Numbered from the stretch's first letter, positions 36,063 to 46,641 are shown. The stretch is DNA of 64,000 nt from Microbacterium immunditiarum (GCF_013409785.1 NZ_JACCBV010000001.1:1302001-1366000), one strand, 5' to 3'. The notes: a model not told the origin generated them from the letters alone. Numbers and translations are program-made.

Positions 36063-36671
36063 TCAGAAGATATGTGCTTCGCATGTGGCGAGGAATGCCA
36101 CACGGCGGCGCTGCAATTCGCGGTAAACGGTCGCACGGGACACACTGAACAGCTCGGCGATCTCGGTCTGGGTGTACTCGCCCCGGTCCTGGACGTCGAA
36201 CAGGAGCTTTCGCTGTGTCATCGACAGCTTGGGCTGCTTGCCTTTCAGGTGACCCTTCGCCCGCGCCACCGCCATCCCTTCTTTCGTGCGCATGCTAATC
36301 AGGTCGCCTTCGAACTCGGCGACCATCGCGAGCACGTTGAACAGCAGCCTCCCCACCGGGTCTGTGGGGTCGTACCTGCTCCCGCCGAGATTGAGCGCGA
36401 CGCCTTTCGTGGTCAGTTCGTCGGCGATGTCGCGTGCATCCCTCACCGATCGGGCGAGCCGGTCGAGTTTGGTGACCACGAGCGTGTCACCTTCCCGGAC
36501 GGCGGCGAGCGCTTCGCGCAGTCCGGGTCTGGCCCGGTTGGTGCCGGTCAGCCCGTGATCGACGTAGATGTTCGAATCGAGGACCCCCAGTCGCAGCAGT
36601 GCGTCCCGCTGCGAAGTGAGATCTTGATCCGCTGTGGAGACCCTGGCGTAGCCAATCAGTATTCCGTTCAT
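36063..36671 (-). CDS. Serine recombinase (resolvase/invertase family)
   Basis: The protein has 202 residues. IGYARVSTADQDLTSQRDAL holds the catalytic Ser12, KLDRLARSVRDARDIADEL completes the active-site arginines, and a C-terminal HTH_7 contains YTQTEIAELFSVSRATVYRE. Length and layout match Tn3-type resolvases rather than large serine integrases. The ATG at 36671 was chosen because the conserved domain starts there. No transposase, res site or partner was seen nearby, so it is either a remnant or an island-maintenance gene. Confidence 0.88.
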   Translation of the reverse strand: MNGILIGYARVSTADQDLTSQRDALLRLGVLDSNIYVDHGLTGTNRARPGLREALAAVREGDTLVVTKLDRLARSVRDARDIADELTTKGVALNLGGSRYDPTDPVGRLLFNVLAMVAEFEGDLISMRTKEGMAVARAKGHLKGKQPKLSMTQRKLLFDVQDRGEYTQTEIAELFSVSRATVYRELQRRRVAFLATCEAHIF

Positions 36672-36781
36672 GCCGCCGACGGTGCCACCCTCACTGCCGA
36701 GGTGCACCCGGGTTGGATCCCTGTGTGGGCAATGCACGCCAAGGACGCCGATTCGCACCGGTGCGATCCGAGCGGGCAATT

Positions 36782-37384
36782 CTACTGGCCGAGGTTCTCG
36801 CGCATCTCCTGGTACGACCCGGTGTCCAGCACTTCACCGGTCGCGTCGTCGACGAACTCGACGATCACGTCAATGTCGTCGGGAGCGACTCCGTTGAACT
36901 GCTGGTAAAGCGCTCCCTGGATGTAGAACCCGAGTGCTAGCAAGCTCTCGAGCGCACCGTACCTCGCGGCATCGACCGACACCTTGAACGACGTCATCTG
37001 GTCGTTGAACTCGACCTCCGTCACGGAGTTCGTGTCATCCGCGATCAGTTCATCGGCGGCATCTTGAGCGGACGAGCGCATCTGCGTGAGCATCTCGTCG
37101 CGTTGCGGCTTCGTCATCGTGTAGACAACGGTGTCGCCATCAACGACTGCAGCGATACCGTTCTCGCGTGCACCGGCCACGATCTCTTCGTCGGTGAGCG
37201 ACCCGCTCTGGTCCAGCAACGAGCGGGCGATCCGCACATCGACAGTCACCAGTTCCTCTTCGACCTCGATCGCGGCCGGCGAGGAGGGCGAGCTGCTAGG
37301 GGGACCGTCCCCGCCAGCCGAGCAACCGCCCAGCACGAAAACCGAACAGGCGATGAACGAAACGATCGCACCACGAACCTTCAC
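36782..37384 (-). CDS. Putative lipoprotein, unknown function
   Basis: The protein has 200 residues. The signal (VRGAIVSFIACSVFVLGGCS) has a clear lipobox VLGGC, then a Ser/Pro linker. The mature part is acidic, with a helix-rich stretch (KPQRDEMLTQMRSSAQDAAD) and a final region with VDDATGEVLDTGSY. No family recognised. The GTG at 37384 has a G-rich stretch upstream. A 110-bp gap separates it from the resolvase start; that gap holds nothing recognisable. Confidence 0.72.
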   Translation of the reverse strand: MKVRGAIVSFIACSVFVLGGCSAGGDGPPSSSPSSPAAIEVEEELVTVDVRIARSLLDQSGSLTDEEIVAGARENGIAAVVDGDTVVYTMTKPQRDEMLTQMRSSAQDAADELIADDTNSVTEVEFNDQMTSFKVSVDAARYGALESLLALGFYIQGALYQQFNGVAPDDIDVIVEFVDDATGEVLDTGSYQEMRENLGQ

Positions 37385-37577
37385 GAAGAACCCCCAGCTT
37401 TCTCGTTGAACAGCCGACCCATCGATCCTAGGGAAGCCGCCCGGCACACCGGCACCCGATGCCCTACCGCGCGCCGTACGAGGCCTGAACTGTCGCGGGA
37501 ATTCGCAGTCAGGGGACTTCCAGACGGGCTGGCGTCGATCCGGGCTTTCTTTGCTCACTGCTCAATCTGCTGCCCTA

Positions 37578-37609
37578 TCGGGCGGAATCGAAATCGGGCG
37601 GAATCGAAG
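37578..37609. repeat. 16-bp tandem duplication in the 37385-37708 gap
   Basis: TCGGGCGGAATCGAAA (37578-37593) is followed directly by TCGGGCGGAATCGAAG (37594-37609). Apart from this the 324-bp gap between the lipoprotein and DUF2510 genes holds nothing that I can identify. Confidence 0.6.
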
Positions 37610-37708
37610 TCGCAGGAGTCGTATGTACCGGAGCCGAAACGACAAGGGAGCGCCGCGAGGCCCCGTGTGGTGGCGACATTGGTTGGGTCACGCAGTTGGT
37701 TTAGTTGA

Positions 37709-38782
37709 TCATAGGTGAGGGTAGGCCTCGACTTTGCTGTCCAGCGGCACCTTCCAGAAGTCAACGTTCCACGCCGCGGTGCCGCCGGAGGGCACGCGGT
37801 CGGTGTAGGTGTAGTCGACACCGACGATCTTCCCGCCGCCGTCGCGGGCGATCAGATCGATGCGAACCATGTCCTGGTCCTCGGAGAAGCTACTGGTGAC
37901 GGTGCCGTTGACGGTCATGTAGTCGTACTCGGAGCCGGTCTTCACCTCACCGAGGGTGAATGAACCCGTCTCCGCGGCAGGCGAGTGAGTCGCCGCGTCG
38001 GCGGTAGGCCCGCGCACCTCAATGTGATCGATCTGCGCCGAGCCGATGTCAAAGAAGTCCCCGACATACCACGAGGTACCCGACAGGATGATGCCGTACG
38101 TGCTGTCGGTGTCAATCAGCACGCCGTTCGCGTCGTAGGCCTCCACGTCGATGCCGGCGCCGGCGAAGATGTAGTCCTCATTCGGGTTGGTAACCTGCAC
38201 GGCATACCAGCCCATGCCACTGTCGGTGTCCACGCCGAACGCGGTTTCCCCGAGCACCAGATCCTCGGGGTCTGCGACCGCCGGTTCCTCGTCGGCCGAC
38301 GTCTCCTCGGTCACGACGTCGGAGGTGCCGACGTCCTCGGTAACGGTGTCGTCGATGGCGTCGCTGACGGCGCCGGCGGCCAGCGCGATGAACACGATCA
38401 CGCCGACGATCGTGCCGACCACGGAGACGATGATCGCGGTCAGGCCCTGCCACTTGGGCTGTTCCTTCTGGAACAGGGCGATGATTCCGAGGATGAAGCC
38501 GATCGGCAGGAGAATCCACCCGACGATCAGAGCGCCGGGAATGCAGGCGAAGATGAGTCCGACAGCGGCCACCGCGAGGGCGACGATTCCGAGAATGTTG
38601 CGTGGCTTCTTTTCGGGTGCAGGAGCGGTCGGCGGGGCGGGAACAGCGCCGGTCGCGGTGGCGATGGCCCCGACAGGTCGGACCTGGTCTGTCCACGAGC
38701 TGCCGTCCCAGTAGCGCTCCTGGCCTTCAACGCCTGCGGGGAACCACCCTGCGGGTGCGGAGGTAGGGGTCGAATCGGTCAA
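37709..38782 (-). CDS. DUF2510-domain membrane protein
   Basis: The protein has 357 residues. The N-terminal DUF2510 motif (PAGWFPAGVEGQERYWDGSS followed by WTDQVR) is a short WW-like module common in actinobacterial membrane proteins. Then a Pro/Ala linker, three hydrophobic segments (about 62-82, 84-104, 113-137), an acidic linker and an extracytoplasmic domain of about 190 residues with beta-rich character that resembles DUF4352/FxLYD-like modules. Function unknown. Within the island by word usage. Confidence 0.8.
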   Translation of the reverse strand: MTDSTPTSAPAGWFPAGVEGQERYWDGSSWTDQVRPVGAIATATGAVPAPPTAPAPEKKPRNILGIVALAVAAVGLIFACIPGALIVGWILLPIGFILGIIALFQKEQPKWQGLTAIIVSVVGTIVGVIVFIALAAGAVSDAIDDTVTEDVGTSDVVTEETSADEEPAVADPEDLVLGETAFGVDTDSGMGWYAVQVTNPNEDYIFAGAGIDVEAYDANGVLIDTDSTYGIILSGTSWYVGDFFDIGSAQIDHIEVRGPTADAATHSPAAETGSFTLGEVKTGSEYDYMTVNGTVTSSFSEDQDMVRIDLIARDGGGKIVGVDYTYTDRVPSGGTAAWNVDFWKVPLDSKVEAYPHL

Positions 38783-39050
38783 GGTGTTCCTTCCACAGAA
38801 ATGGCCACGTCCGACGCCGTGACCTCAGTACGCGAGTGCTCGCCGGGCATAGGAGCTAACGAGACCTTATGAGAGCGTCCTCATCAGACCCGCGACTTTC
38901 GCTCAGGTTTCAGCCAGGTCCGCGTTGAGCGATCCTTCTGCGGGCATTGCGCGGAAGCGGGCGGGCACGGGCGCAGCATCTCATGTCGGCGACGGTTGAG
39001 AACCAGGCCAAAACGACGGGCGAAAACTAGGCCACCGATTCGTCGTTTCG

Positions 39051-41044
<1,994 letters not shown>

Positions 41045-41308
41045 CCACCCAATCTGGTCCGGGTGGCCTAGTTTTCAAGCGTCGTTTTGGCCGGGTTCTG
41101 GAGCGTCGTCGACATCTCAGCTTGAACGATCAGCGACCCATCTACCTCGGTAGCGATCGGTGAGCGCACGCTGTCGGCGGTGCCGCGTCCGTCCGATACC
41201 TCGGTGAAGCCCGTGCGCGCAGAAGTGGGCGATCCGCCGGGACCGTGACCTAGGGGTGTCCAAATGACACCCCTGCCTTTCTCTTCCGAGCGAACCATAC
41301 GTTTCCGC

Positions 41309-41314
41309 TACCTT
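41309..41314 (+). promoter_or_regulatory. -10 box of the ABC-3C operon, leaderless
   Basis: TACCTT, exactly 6 nt before the ATG at 41321; supports that start over the ATG at 41264 and the GTG at 41345. Confidence 0.45.
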
Positions 41315-41320
41315 GGGCAC

Positions 41321-42418
41321 ATGGAAAAGGGGGATGAGATCAGCGTGCGTGACCTCCAACCCCCAGCCCCAGCCTCATCGCTGACCGCCGCTCAGGCCGA
41401 GCAGGGACTTCGTCTCGCTCCTCGGAAGGTCATTCAGACCTATGATCCGGACGAGTGGGAGGTCTTCATTGAAGAGTGGGCGACGGGATTGTCGCTGAAC
41501 TACGCCCGAGTTCAGCGTTTCGGCGGATCAGGCGACCGCGGCGTCGATGTCGCCGGTTTCAAGACTGATCGCGGCTTTGAGGGGGAGTGGGACTGCTTCC
41601 AGGGCAAGCACTACGAGAAAAGCCTGACACCTTCGATCGCATGGCCGGAGGTGCTCAAGGTCTTCCTGCTTCCCGTGCGTACGCCTGTCTATAGGCTGCC
41701 GTCCAGCTACAGCTTCATCGCGCCTCGCGGCTTGGGGACGAATCTGGCGCACTTGATCTCGACGCCGACGGAAATGCGCGTGAAGTTCCTCGAACAGGTC
41801 GAATCCGGCACGGCGAAGCCATTCAAGGAACTCGACGACGACACTCGAAGCGCCGTATACGCGCTTGCCAGCGCGACCGACTTCTCGATGTTCGGCTCGG
41901 TCGAGGTTCTGGCCTTAATAGATCAACACAGGGCGACTCCGTACTACGCAGCTCGATTCGGAGGCGGACTGCCCGCCCGCCCCGCGTCCGAAGACCCGCC
42001 GCAGGCGGTTGGCCCCGAGGAGCTCGTCTACCTAACCAAGCTTGTCGACGCCTATCGGGAGCGGTACGTGACGGTCGACACCATCGCGTCTGCCGAGCTG
42101 CACGACAAGGCTGGGGCGCATCTTCGGCGACAACGGGAAAGCTTCTTTCGCGCGGAGGCGCTCCGCACGTTCGCTCGAGATCAGGTGCTACCCAACACGT
42201 TCGAAGGACTCCAGAACGAGCTGTTGGACGCGGTCATCGAGACCGCCGAGGCAGATCACTCCGACGGGTTGGAGCGTCTCCGCCACACCCTCGAGCAAGC
42301 GGTGAATGCACAGTTGAGCGCCAATGCACTCATCCAAGTCACCGAGCCAGCCGATAGACGGGGCATCTGCCACCAGCTTGCTAACGACAACCGACTCACC
42401 TGGGTCGTCGACAGATGA
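41321..42418 (+). CDS. ABC-3C system effector: PD-(D/E)XK-like nuclease with ABC-3C C-terminal domain
   Basis: The protein has 365 residues. In residues 46-100 a Mrr-like restriction-endonuclease core is visible: helix EVFIEEWATG (Glu51), then GGSGDRGVDVAGF (Asp76) and WDCFQGKHY (Gln94-x-Lys96), the D...QxK active site. The rest (about 150-365) is helical and ends in a charged domain that fits the CTD of ABC-three-component systems, which links the effector to the partner ATPase. It overlaps the next gene by 4 nt. In known ABC-3C predictions this protein is the toxic effector released or steered by the ATPase on phage sensing. A TTA and an ATA codon (41915-41920) point to foreign origin. Confidence 0.72.
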   Translation: MEKGDEISVRDLQPPAPASSLTAAQAEQGLRLAPRKVIQTYDPDEWEVFIEEWATGLSLNYARVQRFGGSGDRGVDVAGFKTDRGFEGEWDCFQGKHYEKSLTPSIAWPEVLKVFLLPVRTPVYRLPSSYSFIAPRGLGTNLAHLISTPTEMRVKFLEQVESGTAKPFKELDDDTRSAVYALASATDFSMFGSVEVLALIDQHRATPYYAARFGGGLPARPASEDPPQAVGPEELVYLTKLVDAYRERYVTVDTIASAELHDKAGAHLRRQRESFFRAEALRTFARDQVLPNTFEGLQNELLDAVIETAEADHSDGLERLRHTLEQAVNAQLSANALIQVTEPADRRGICHQLANDNRLTWVVDR

Positions 42419-42891
42419 CGCAATTGCTGAACAGCCCGCTTGAGATCGGCATTCGTGTCGTCGCACTTCTCACCGCCCTGTATCCCGGGCGAGCTGACCT
42501 CGCCCGAGTCATACTCCTCGACCACGTCGTGCTTCACAGCGGTGACTTCGCGGGTGCGAGCAGCCTGCACCCGGAGATCCCGGGTCGTGCCGGTGAGCTT
42601 GGGGTAAAGCGAGAGCTCATCCGCGAGGGCATTACTTTGATGGGCGCGCGGGGACTGATCGTCCGCGATCTGACGACGGAGGGAATCTATTTCAGCGCCG
42701 GCGAGGATGCTCGTCCGTTCCTCGACTCAATGGATGCGGTCTACCTCACTCGCCTTCGGGCGCGGTGCGAGTGGGCGGCCTCCACGTTTGGGGCTCTCGA
42801 TGATGACGACATCAGGGCAAGGCTCGGTGCCGTGTTTGGAAGCTGGGCTGAGGAGTTCGAAAAGTTGAACGGGCAGGATCCTGATGGTTAG
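42415..42891 (+). CDS. ABC-3C middle component (MC2-like)
   Basis: The protein has 158 residues, entirely helical-looking. The start LLNSPLEIGIRVVALLTALY is typical of the ABC-3C middle component 2 family, followed by LARVILLDHVVLHSGDF and a winged-helix-like KRELIREGITLMGARGLIVR. It has no catalytic residues and is thought to bridge effector and ATPase. Overlaps of 4 and 8 nt with its neighbours indicate tight translational coupling. Confidence 0.72.
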   Translation: MTQLLNSPLEIGIRVVALLTALYPGRADLARVILLDHVVLHSGDFAGASSLHPEIPGRAGELGVKRELIREGITLMGARGLIVRDLTTEGIYFSAGEDARPFLDSMDAVYLTRLRARCEWAASTFGALDDDDIRARLGAVFGSWAEEFEKLNGQDPDG

Positions 42892-44740
42892 TCGACTCCA
42901 CCTCGTTCACCTCACCGCCGTCGGCAAGAATGTCGCTCCGGCCTCGATTGAGTTCGGCGACCACCTCACCGTGATCCACGGCGCATCGGACACCGGGAAA
43001 TCCCACGTTTTCGACCTCTTGAACTACTCGTTCGGACTCGCTCAGACGATCGAGCTCCCAGACGAGGCGAAGGGCTACCAATACGTGCACCTCGGCGTTC
43101 GGACCGAGGAGGGCGAAGTCGTCACGCTGGTCCGTGACCTGGCCGGAGGCAAGATCGGGCTGGTCGAAGAAGATCTTCGCGAGCTCATGACCAAGCCGGC
43201 CCCCGAGTACCTGGCAGCGAAACACATTTCGAACGACCCGCGAAGCGTCTCACGAGTTCTTCTCTCGCTAACGGATCTCGACGGAGCGGTAGTCCGAACG
43301 AGTCAATACAACGAGACGCGCCCGCTGCAGTGGCGGGACGTCATCCGCCTCACGGCAGTCGACGAAGAGACGATTCTCACCAAGCGATCGCCCATCGAGT
43401 TCGGCCAGTACTCTGATCGCCCTGTCGAGGCCGCGATCTTCCGCATGTTCATCGAAGGCAGGGACGATTCCGGACTGACACCGATTCCCAAGGCTGCCGA
43501 GTTGAAGAAGATCTCGGCGAACAAGCTCGAGGTCCTCGATCAGGTCATCGCGGAGCTTGAGCAAGAGCTGGCTGCGTCTCCACCGGCAGATCAACTCCGC
43601 GATCAACTTGGGCGCCTCAACGAATCTCTGATAGCCGCCAGCAAAGCACTCAACGACGTCAGTTCTGAACGCGACGAGCTCGTGCTGCGTCGCGCAGCAA
43701 ACGCCGAAAGGCTGGCCAGCTTCGTCGGACGCCACGACGAGCTCGGCAGCCTCGAAATGCGTTTTGGCCTGCTCCGTAGCCAGTACGAGTCGGACCTTTC
43801 TCGCCTCGACATGCTTGCACAGGCTTCCGACGTGCTTGCGGTTGAAGAAGGCGGAACATGTCCCTTCTGTGGCGCGGAGCCCGCGCATCAGCTGTGGCCG
43901 GATTCCCCGCTTGACACGGACGAGCCGGCGACATTCGCGGCCGCCATCGCACCCGAGCAAGCGAAAATTATGGCGCTGCGTGCCAACCTTGACGAGACGA
44001 TCAGCTCTATCCAGGTCGAACGACAAGACATCGCCTCCCGTGCCGCTGCGCTATCGGACGACAGCTTGCAGCTCACCAGCGAAATTCAACGCCTCGACAG
44101 TGAGATCAAGACGCCGGGTGGCGAGCTATCACCGCTTCTCGAGGCTCGGTCCCGCGTGGAGCGAGAGATCGACAATCACGACCGTCTCCTGAACCTACTC
44201 GCGCTGCGGAACGCGACCGCCCAAGTCGAGAAGCCGAAAACATCGACCGAAGTCCCGATCGTTTCGGCGGACCTGCATCAGTTCGACGCAGTGGCACAGG
44301 AGATACTTCGGCTGTGGTCCTTCTCGACGGACAGCACCGTCCACTACTCCACCAGCGAGCGCGACCTGGTCGTCGACCAACGCGTCCGTCGAGTGCGGGG
44401 CAAGGGAGTCCGTTCGATCCTCCGTGCCCTATTCAACGTGGCTCTCGCGGAGTATTGCCTCCGCCGTGACTACCGACACCCAGGGTTCGTCATCCTCGAT
44501 TCGCCGATTGTCACGTACCGACAGCCGGGGGATCCGGAACTCAGCGGCGAAGACGAAACAATCAGTACCAATGTTGTCGACGCGTTCTACGCCTATCTTC
44601 AGAATCAGTTCACTGGCCAATCGCTCATCCTCGAGAATAGGTCGCCGGTGTCGCCACTGCCAGACGGAAGCCGTGAGTACTTCTTCGGCGGCACAGCGAC
44701 GACCAGCGAGCGGACGGGGTTCTACCCACCTCAGGTCTAA
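42884..44740 (+). CDS. ABC-3C ATPase, SMC/Rad50-like with zinc hook
   Basis: The protein has 618 residues. Walker A GASDTGKS (33-40) stands close to the N-terminus. Coiled coils cover about 205-320 and 355-450 with CPFC (326-329) at the tip, which looks like a Rad50 zinc hook. In the C-terminal lobe, the signature region (about 503-525, RVRGKGVRSILRALFNVA) replaces the canonical LSGG. Walker B is GFVILDSPIV (534-543) with Asp539. The architecture is the ATPase of ABC-three-component conflict systems. It is the last gene of the operon, overlapping the middle component by 8 nt. Confidence 0.78.
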   Translation: MVSRLHLVHLTAVGKNVAPASIEFGDHLTVIHGASDTGKSHVFDLLNYSFGLAQTIELPDEAKGYQYVHLGVRTEEGEVVTLVRDLAGGKIGLVEEDLRELMTKPAPEYLAAKHISNDPRSVSRVLLSLTDLDGAVVRTSQYNETRPLQWRDVIRLTAVDEETILTKRSPIEFGQYSDRPVEAAIFRMFIEGRDDSGLTPIPKAAELKKISANKLEVLDQVIAELEQELAASPPADQLRDQLGRLNESLIAASKALNDVSSERDELVLRRAANAERLASFVGRHDELGSLEMRFGLLRSQYESDLSRLDMLAQASDVLAVEEGGTCPFCGAEPAHQLWPDSPLDTDEPATFAAAIAPEQAKIMALRANLDETISSIQVERQDIASRAAALSDDSLQLTSEIQRLDSEIKTPGGELSPLLEARSRVEREIDNHDRLLNLLALRNATAQVEKPKTSTEVPIVSADLHQFDAVAQEILRLWSFSTDSTVHYSTSERDLVVDQRVRRVRGKGVRSILRALFNVALAEYCLRRDYRHPGFVILDSPIVTYRQPGDPELSGEDETISTNVVDAFYAYLQNQFTGQSLILENRSPVSPLPDGSREYFFGGTATTSERTGFYPPQV

Positions 44741-44771
44741 TTAGCCCCAAGCGTCAACTGCTTCCCTGAGT

Positions 44772-44827
44772 TGGGCGTGAGGGGACGAATTGGTGACGGG
44801 TTGACGCCGATTCGTTCCTCACGCCCA
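44772..44827. repeat. Long inverted repeat after the ABC-3C operon
   Basis: TGGGCGTGAGGGGACGAAT (44772-44790) pairs with ATTCGTTCCTCACGCCCA (44810-44827), 17 of 18 positions allowing one bulge, around a 19-nt loop that itself holds GGTGACGG and GACGCC. It could act as terminator or a structured RNA. The 229-bp gap 44741-44969 holds nothing else that I can name. Confidence 0.6.
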
Positions 44828-44969
44828 CAGTCACATTGCGCGAGGGCGGTTCGTCGGACGAGCATTAGTTCCGCTGCCCGTCGTCAGCTTGTCGGGCGGT
44901 GGCTTTGCCACGCGGAACTGAGCACGCGGCCAGACGGCTGAACCGCCAAGTGACTGAGACACTCTATGA

Positions 44970-46160
44970 GTGAGTCAACTTACAGTCGCCGACAGAACTT
45001 TCCTCGAAGCTGCGCTGCAACTCGGCGGCGGCTACGTCCTCGACTTCACCAACAGCTCCTTCGCGCAGTTCTTCGACGCACTCGGGATCGACATCTTCGA
45101 AGAACGGTACGCGGAGTATGGCACGTCGAAGGCCAATAGGCTTCGGGCCTTCTGGAAGCTCGGGACCGAGTTAGAAGTCTCTGCAAGCCTGGCCGCCCTC
45201 GCTGACTATGTGCAAGCGAAGAGGATTGCTGAGGGCTACGACGCTGTGCCGGAGGAACATGAGGCGCGGATCCGCGAGATCGCCTCGAGTTTGGCTGGCA
45301 CGTCGTCGCCGAGGCCAACGCTCTCCGGCGCGACCACGACGGAAGCCACGGTGAGCAAGAACCTCATTTCGATCGAGATTCACGAGGACATCTACAGCCA
45401 CATCGAGCGGTACCTCGCCACAGACGATTACTTCCACGCCGTTGAAGAGTCGTACAAGGTCGTCCGAGAGAAGCTCCGCGAGTTGACCGGCAGTGAGAAG
45501 TCGACCGACGTGTTCAACGAGAATGCACAGAGCAACAAGCACTATCGGGCGCTGTTCGGCAAGTCAGCGCCAGCTGGCATGGCCGAGGCTGACTTCTTCC
45601 GCGGGATCGGATACCTGCACCTCGGCGTGCAGTTCCTTCGCAACGAGAAGGCGCACAGTCTCGCCACGTTCGTCGAGCCCAACCTCGCGATCCACTACAT
45701 CTCGCTCGCGAGCCTTGCGTACGATCTGATCACGCGGTTTCTCAGCGAGGAGGCAGTCGCGGAGATCGAAGAAATTGTCAGAGCCAAGCGGAAGTCCTAC
45801 AGGTCCGTTCGGGCGTTCTACGCCGACTTCGAGGATGGCAAGTGGCTTCAGGGGATCTCTCTTCCTGCTTCCGTGCAAAGTGCCTCGGCTCGCCGGCTCC
45901 TGAAGACCAGGTGGCTGGAAGAAGCTGACCTCACCAAGAGCTACGACCACAGCAACATGGTCTTCATGCGCCTCGAGTTGGTCGTCGACGAACTCACTGA
46001 GGCGGACCTCGATCTGCTCATTGATCTGCCGACGGAGGACTCCTACGGCAATCATCAGGAGGCGGGCATGTGGCCTTTCCTGGAGTTCGTTCAACGGCGT
46101 GACCCAGGCAAGCTCTCCGAGCGGGCCAAGAAGCGACTTGCTGAGTTCGCAGCACGCTGA
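44970..46160 (+). CDS. AbiJ-NTD/HEPN (TIGR02391/Ymh) abortive-infection-like protein
   Basis: The protein has 396 residues. The N-terminus (residues 22-90) has the AbiJ-type pattern YVLDFTNSSFAQFFDALGID and EYGTSKANRLRAFW. The middle domain (about 135-250) is the TIGR02391/Ymh HEPN-like fold with the nuclease motif Rx4H in FLRNEKAHS (Arg224, His229). The C-terminal 140 residues are charged and unassigned. HEPN proteins of this kind cut RNA when triggered and stop phage growth by halting the host. GTG start; placed 229 bp after the ABC-3C operon in the same direction. Confidence 0.7.
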   Translation: MSQLTVADRTFLEAALQLGGGYVLDFTNSSFAQFFDALGIDIFEERYAEYGTSKANRLRAFWKLGTELEVSASLAALADYVQAKRIAEGYDAVPEEHEARIREIASSLAGTSSPRPTLSGATTTEATVSKNLISIEIHEDIYSHIERYLATDDYFHAVEESYKVVREKLRELTGSEKSTDVFNENAQSNKHYRALFGKSAPAGMAEADFFRGIGYLHLGVQFLRNEKAHSLATFVEPNLAIHYISLASLAYDLITRFLSEEAVAEIEEIVRAKRKSYRSVRAFYADFEDGKWLQGISLPASVQSASARRLLKTRWLEEADLTKSYDHSNMVFMRLELVVDELTEADLDLLIDLPTEDSYGNHQEAGMWPFLEFVQRRDPGKLSERAKKRLAEFAAR

Positions 46161-46318
46161 GGGGTCGCTCAGCGATCGAGTGCTGCCGGCAGCGCGGTGC
46201 CGCGGCTGCACGGTCGCCGCGGCGCACGCAAAGCCCGCCCGCGATCACGCCCGTAGGGGGATGGTCATCTGACACGCTGGTGCCAACCGGTTCGGCCGCG
46301 AGGCGCGCGAGTGATCGA

Positions 46319-46391
46319 CGCGACGGCGGGAGTCGAACCCGCGACACCCCTGGGTATGAGCCGGAGGTCCGGGAGCCGCCCGGTCGCCGCG
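46319..46391 (-). tRNA. Degenerate tRNA-Met(CAT)-like sequence at the island's right edge
   Basis: The 73-nt minus-strand segment has 7-bp acceptor arms (CGCGGCG with CGTCGCG, one G-T pair). Its T-arm is perfect (GCGGG-TTCGACT-CCCGC) and its anticodon loop CTCATAC has anticodon CAT, but the anticodon stem has one mismatch. The D-arm is misplaced: CGGG and CCCG pair around 5 nt and leave a 4-nt linker. A functional tRNA is doubtful. It may be a decayed copy or an attachment-site relic. It lies between the last island gene and the first core-type word GGCATCC at 46413. Confidence 0.4.
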
Positions 46392-46641
46392 ATGTCCTTC
46401 ACGTTAGCCCGGGGCATCCGGCTATCGCCTATGTGTAACTGAAGTTTTCCCTATGCGTCACAGGGTTTCACCGACGCGTAACACGGGTTGCGCTTCGTCT
46501 CGCTGCGCTCGCTCAGCGACCGACCAACCGCAGATCCTTGCGCGTGAATAAATTTTCCGCGGACTGCATCCAAACCCCACTCACGGTCGGAATCACTCAT
46601 CGATGGGCAGCGTCCCGCCGCCCCGACGAAGGAGACCAACC
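46392..46641. other. Intergenic region right of the island
   Basis: No gene can be supported. Three related motifs occur: TATGTGTAAC near 46430, TATGCGTCAC near 46450 and ACGCGTAACAC near 46475. TTCGTCTCGCTGCGCTCGCT follows at about 46496. The promoter of the DUF4397 gene presumably lies in the AT-richer GTGAATAAATTTTCC stretch near 46545. Confidence 0.4.

Noticed and set aside
37300..37320. GGGGACCGTCCCC palindrome as a regulatory site
   Set aside because: It lies inside the coding region of the lipoprotein gene, in its Ser/Pro linker, and does not match the 14-bp box spacing.
41115..41263. A gene interrupted by the IS21 element
   Set aside because: Joining the flanks at TCTCA leaves one frame open on the minus strand for about 65 codons, ending near 38886, but open frames of this length are common at this GC content and the peptide matches no family that I know.
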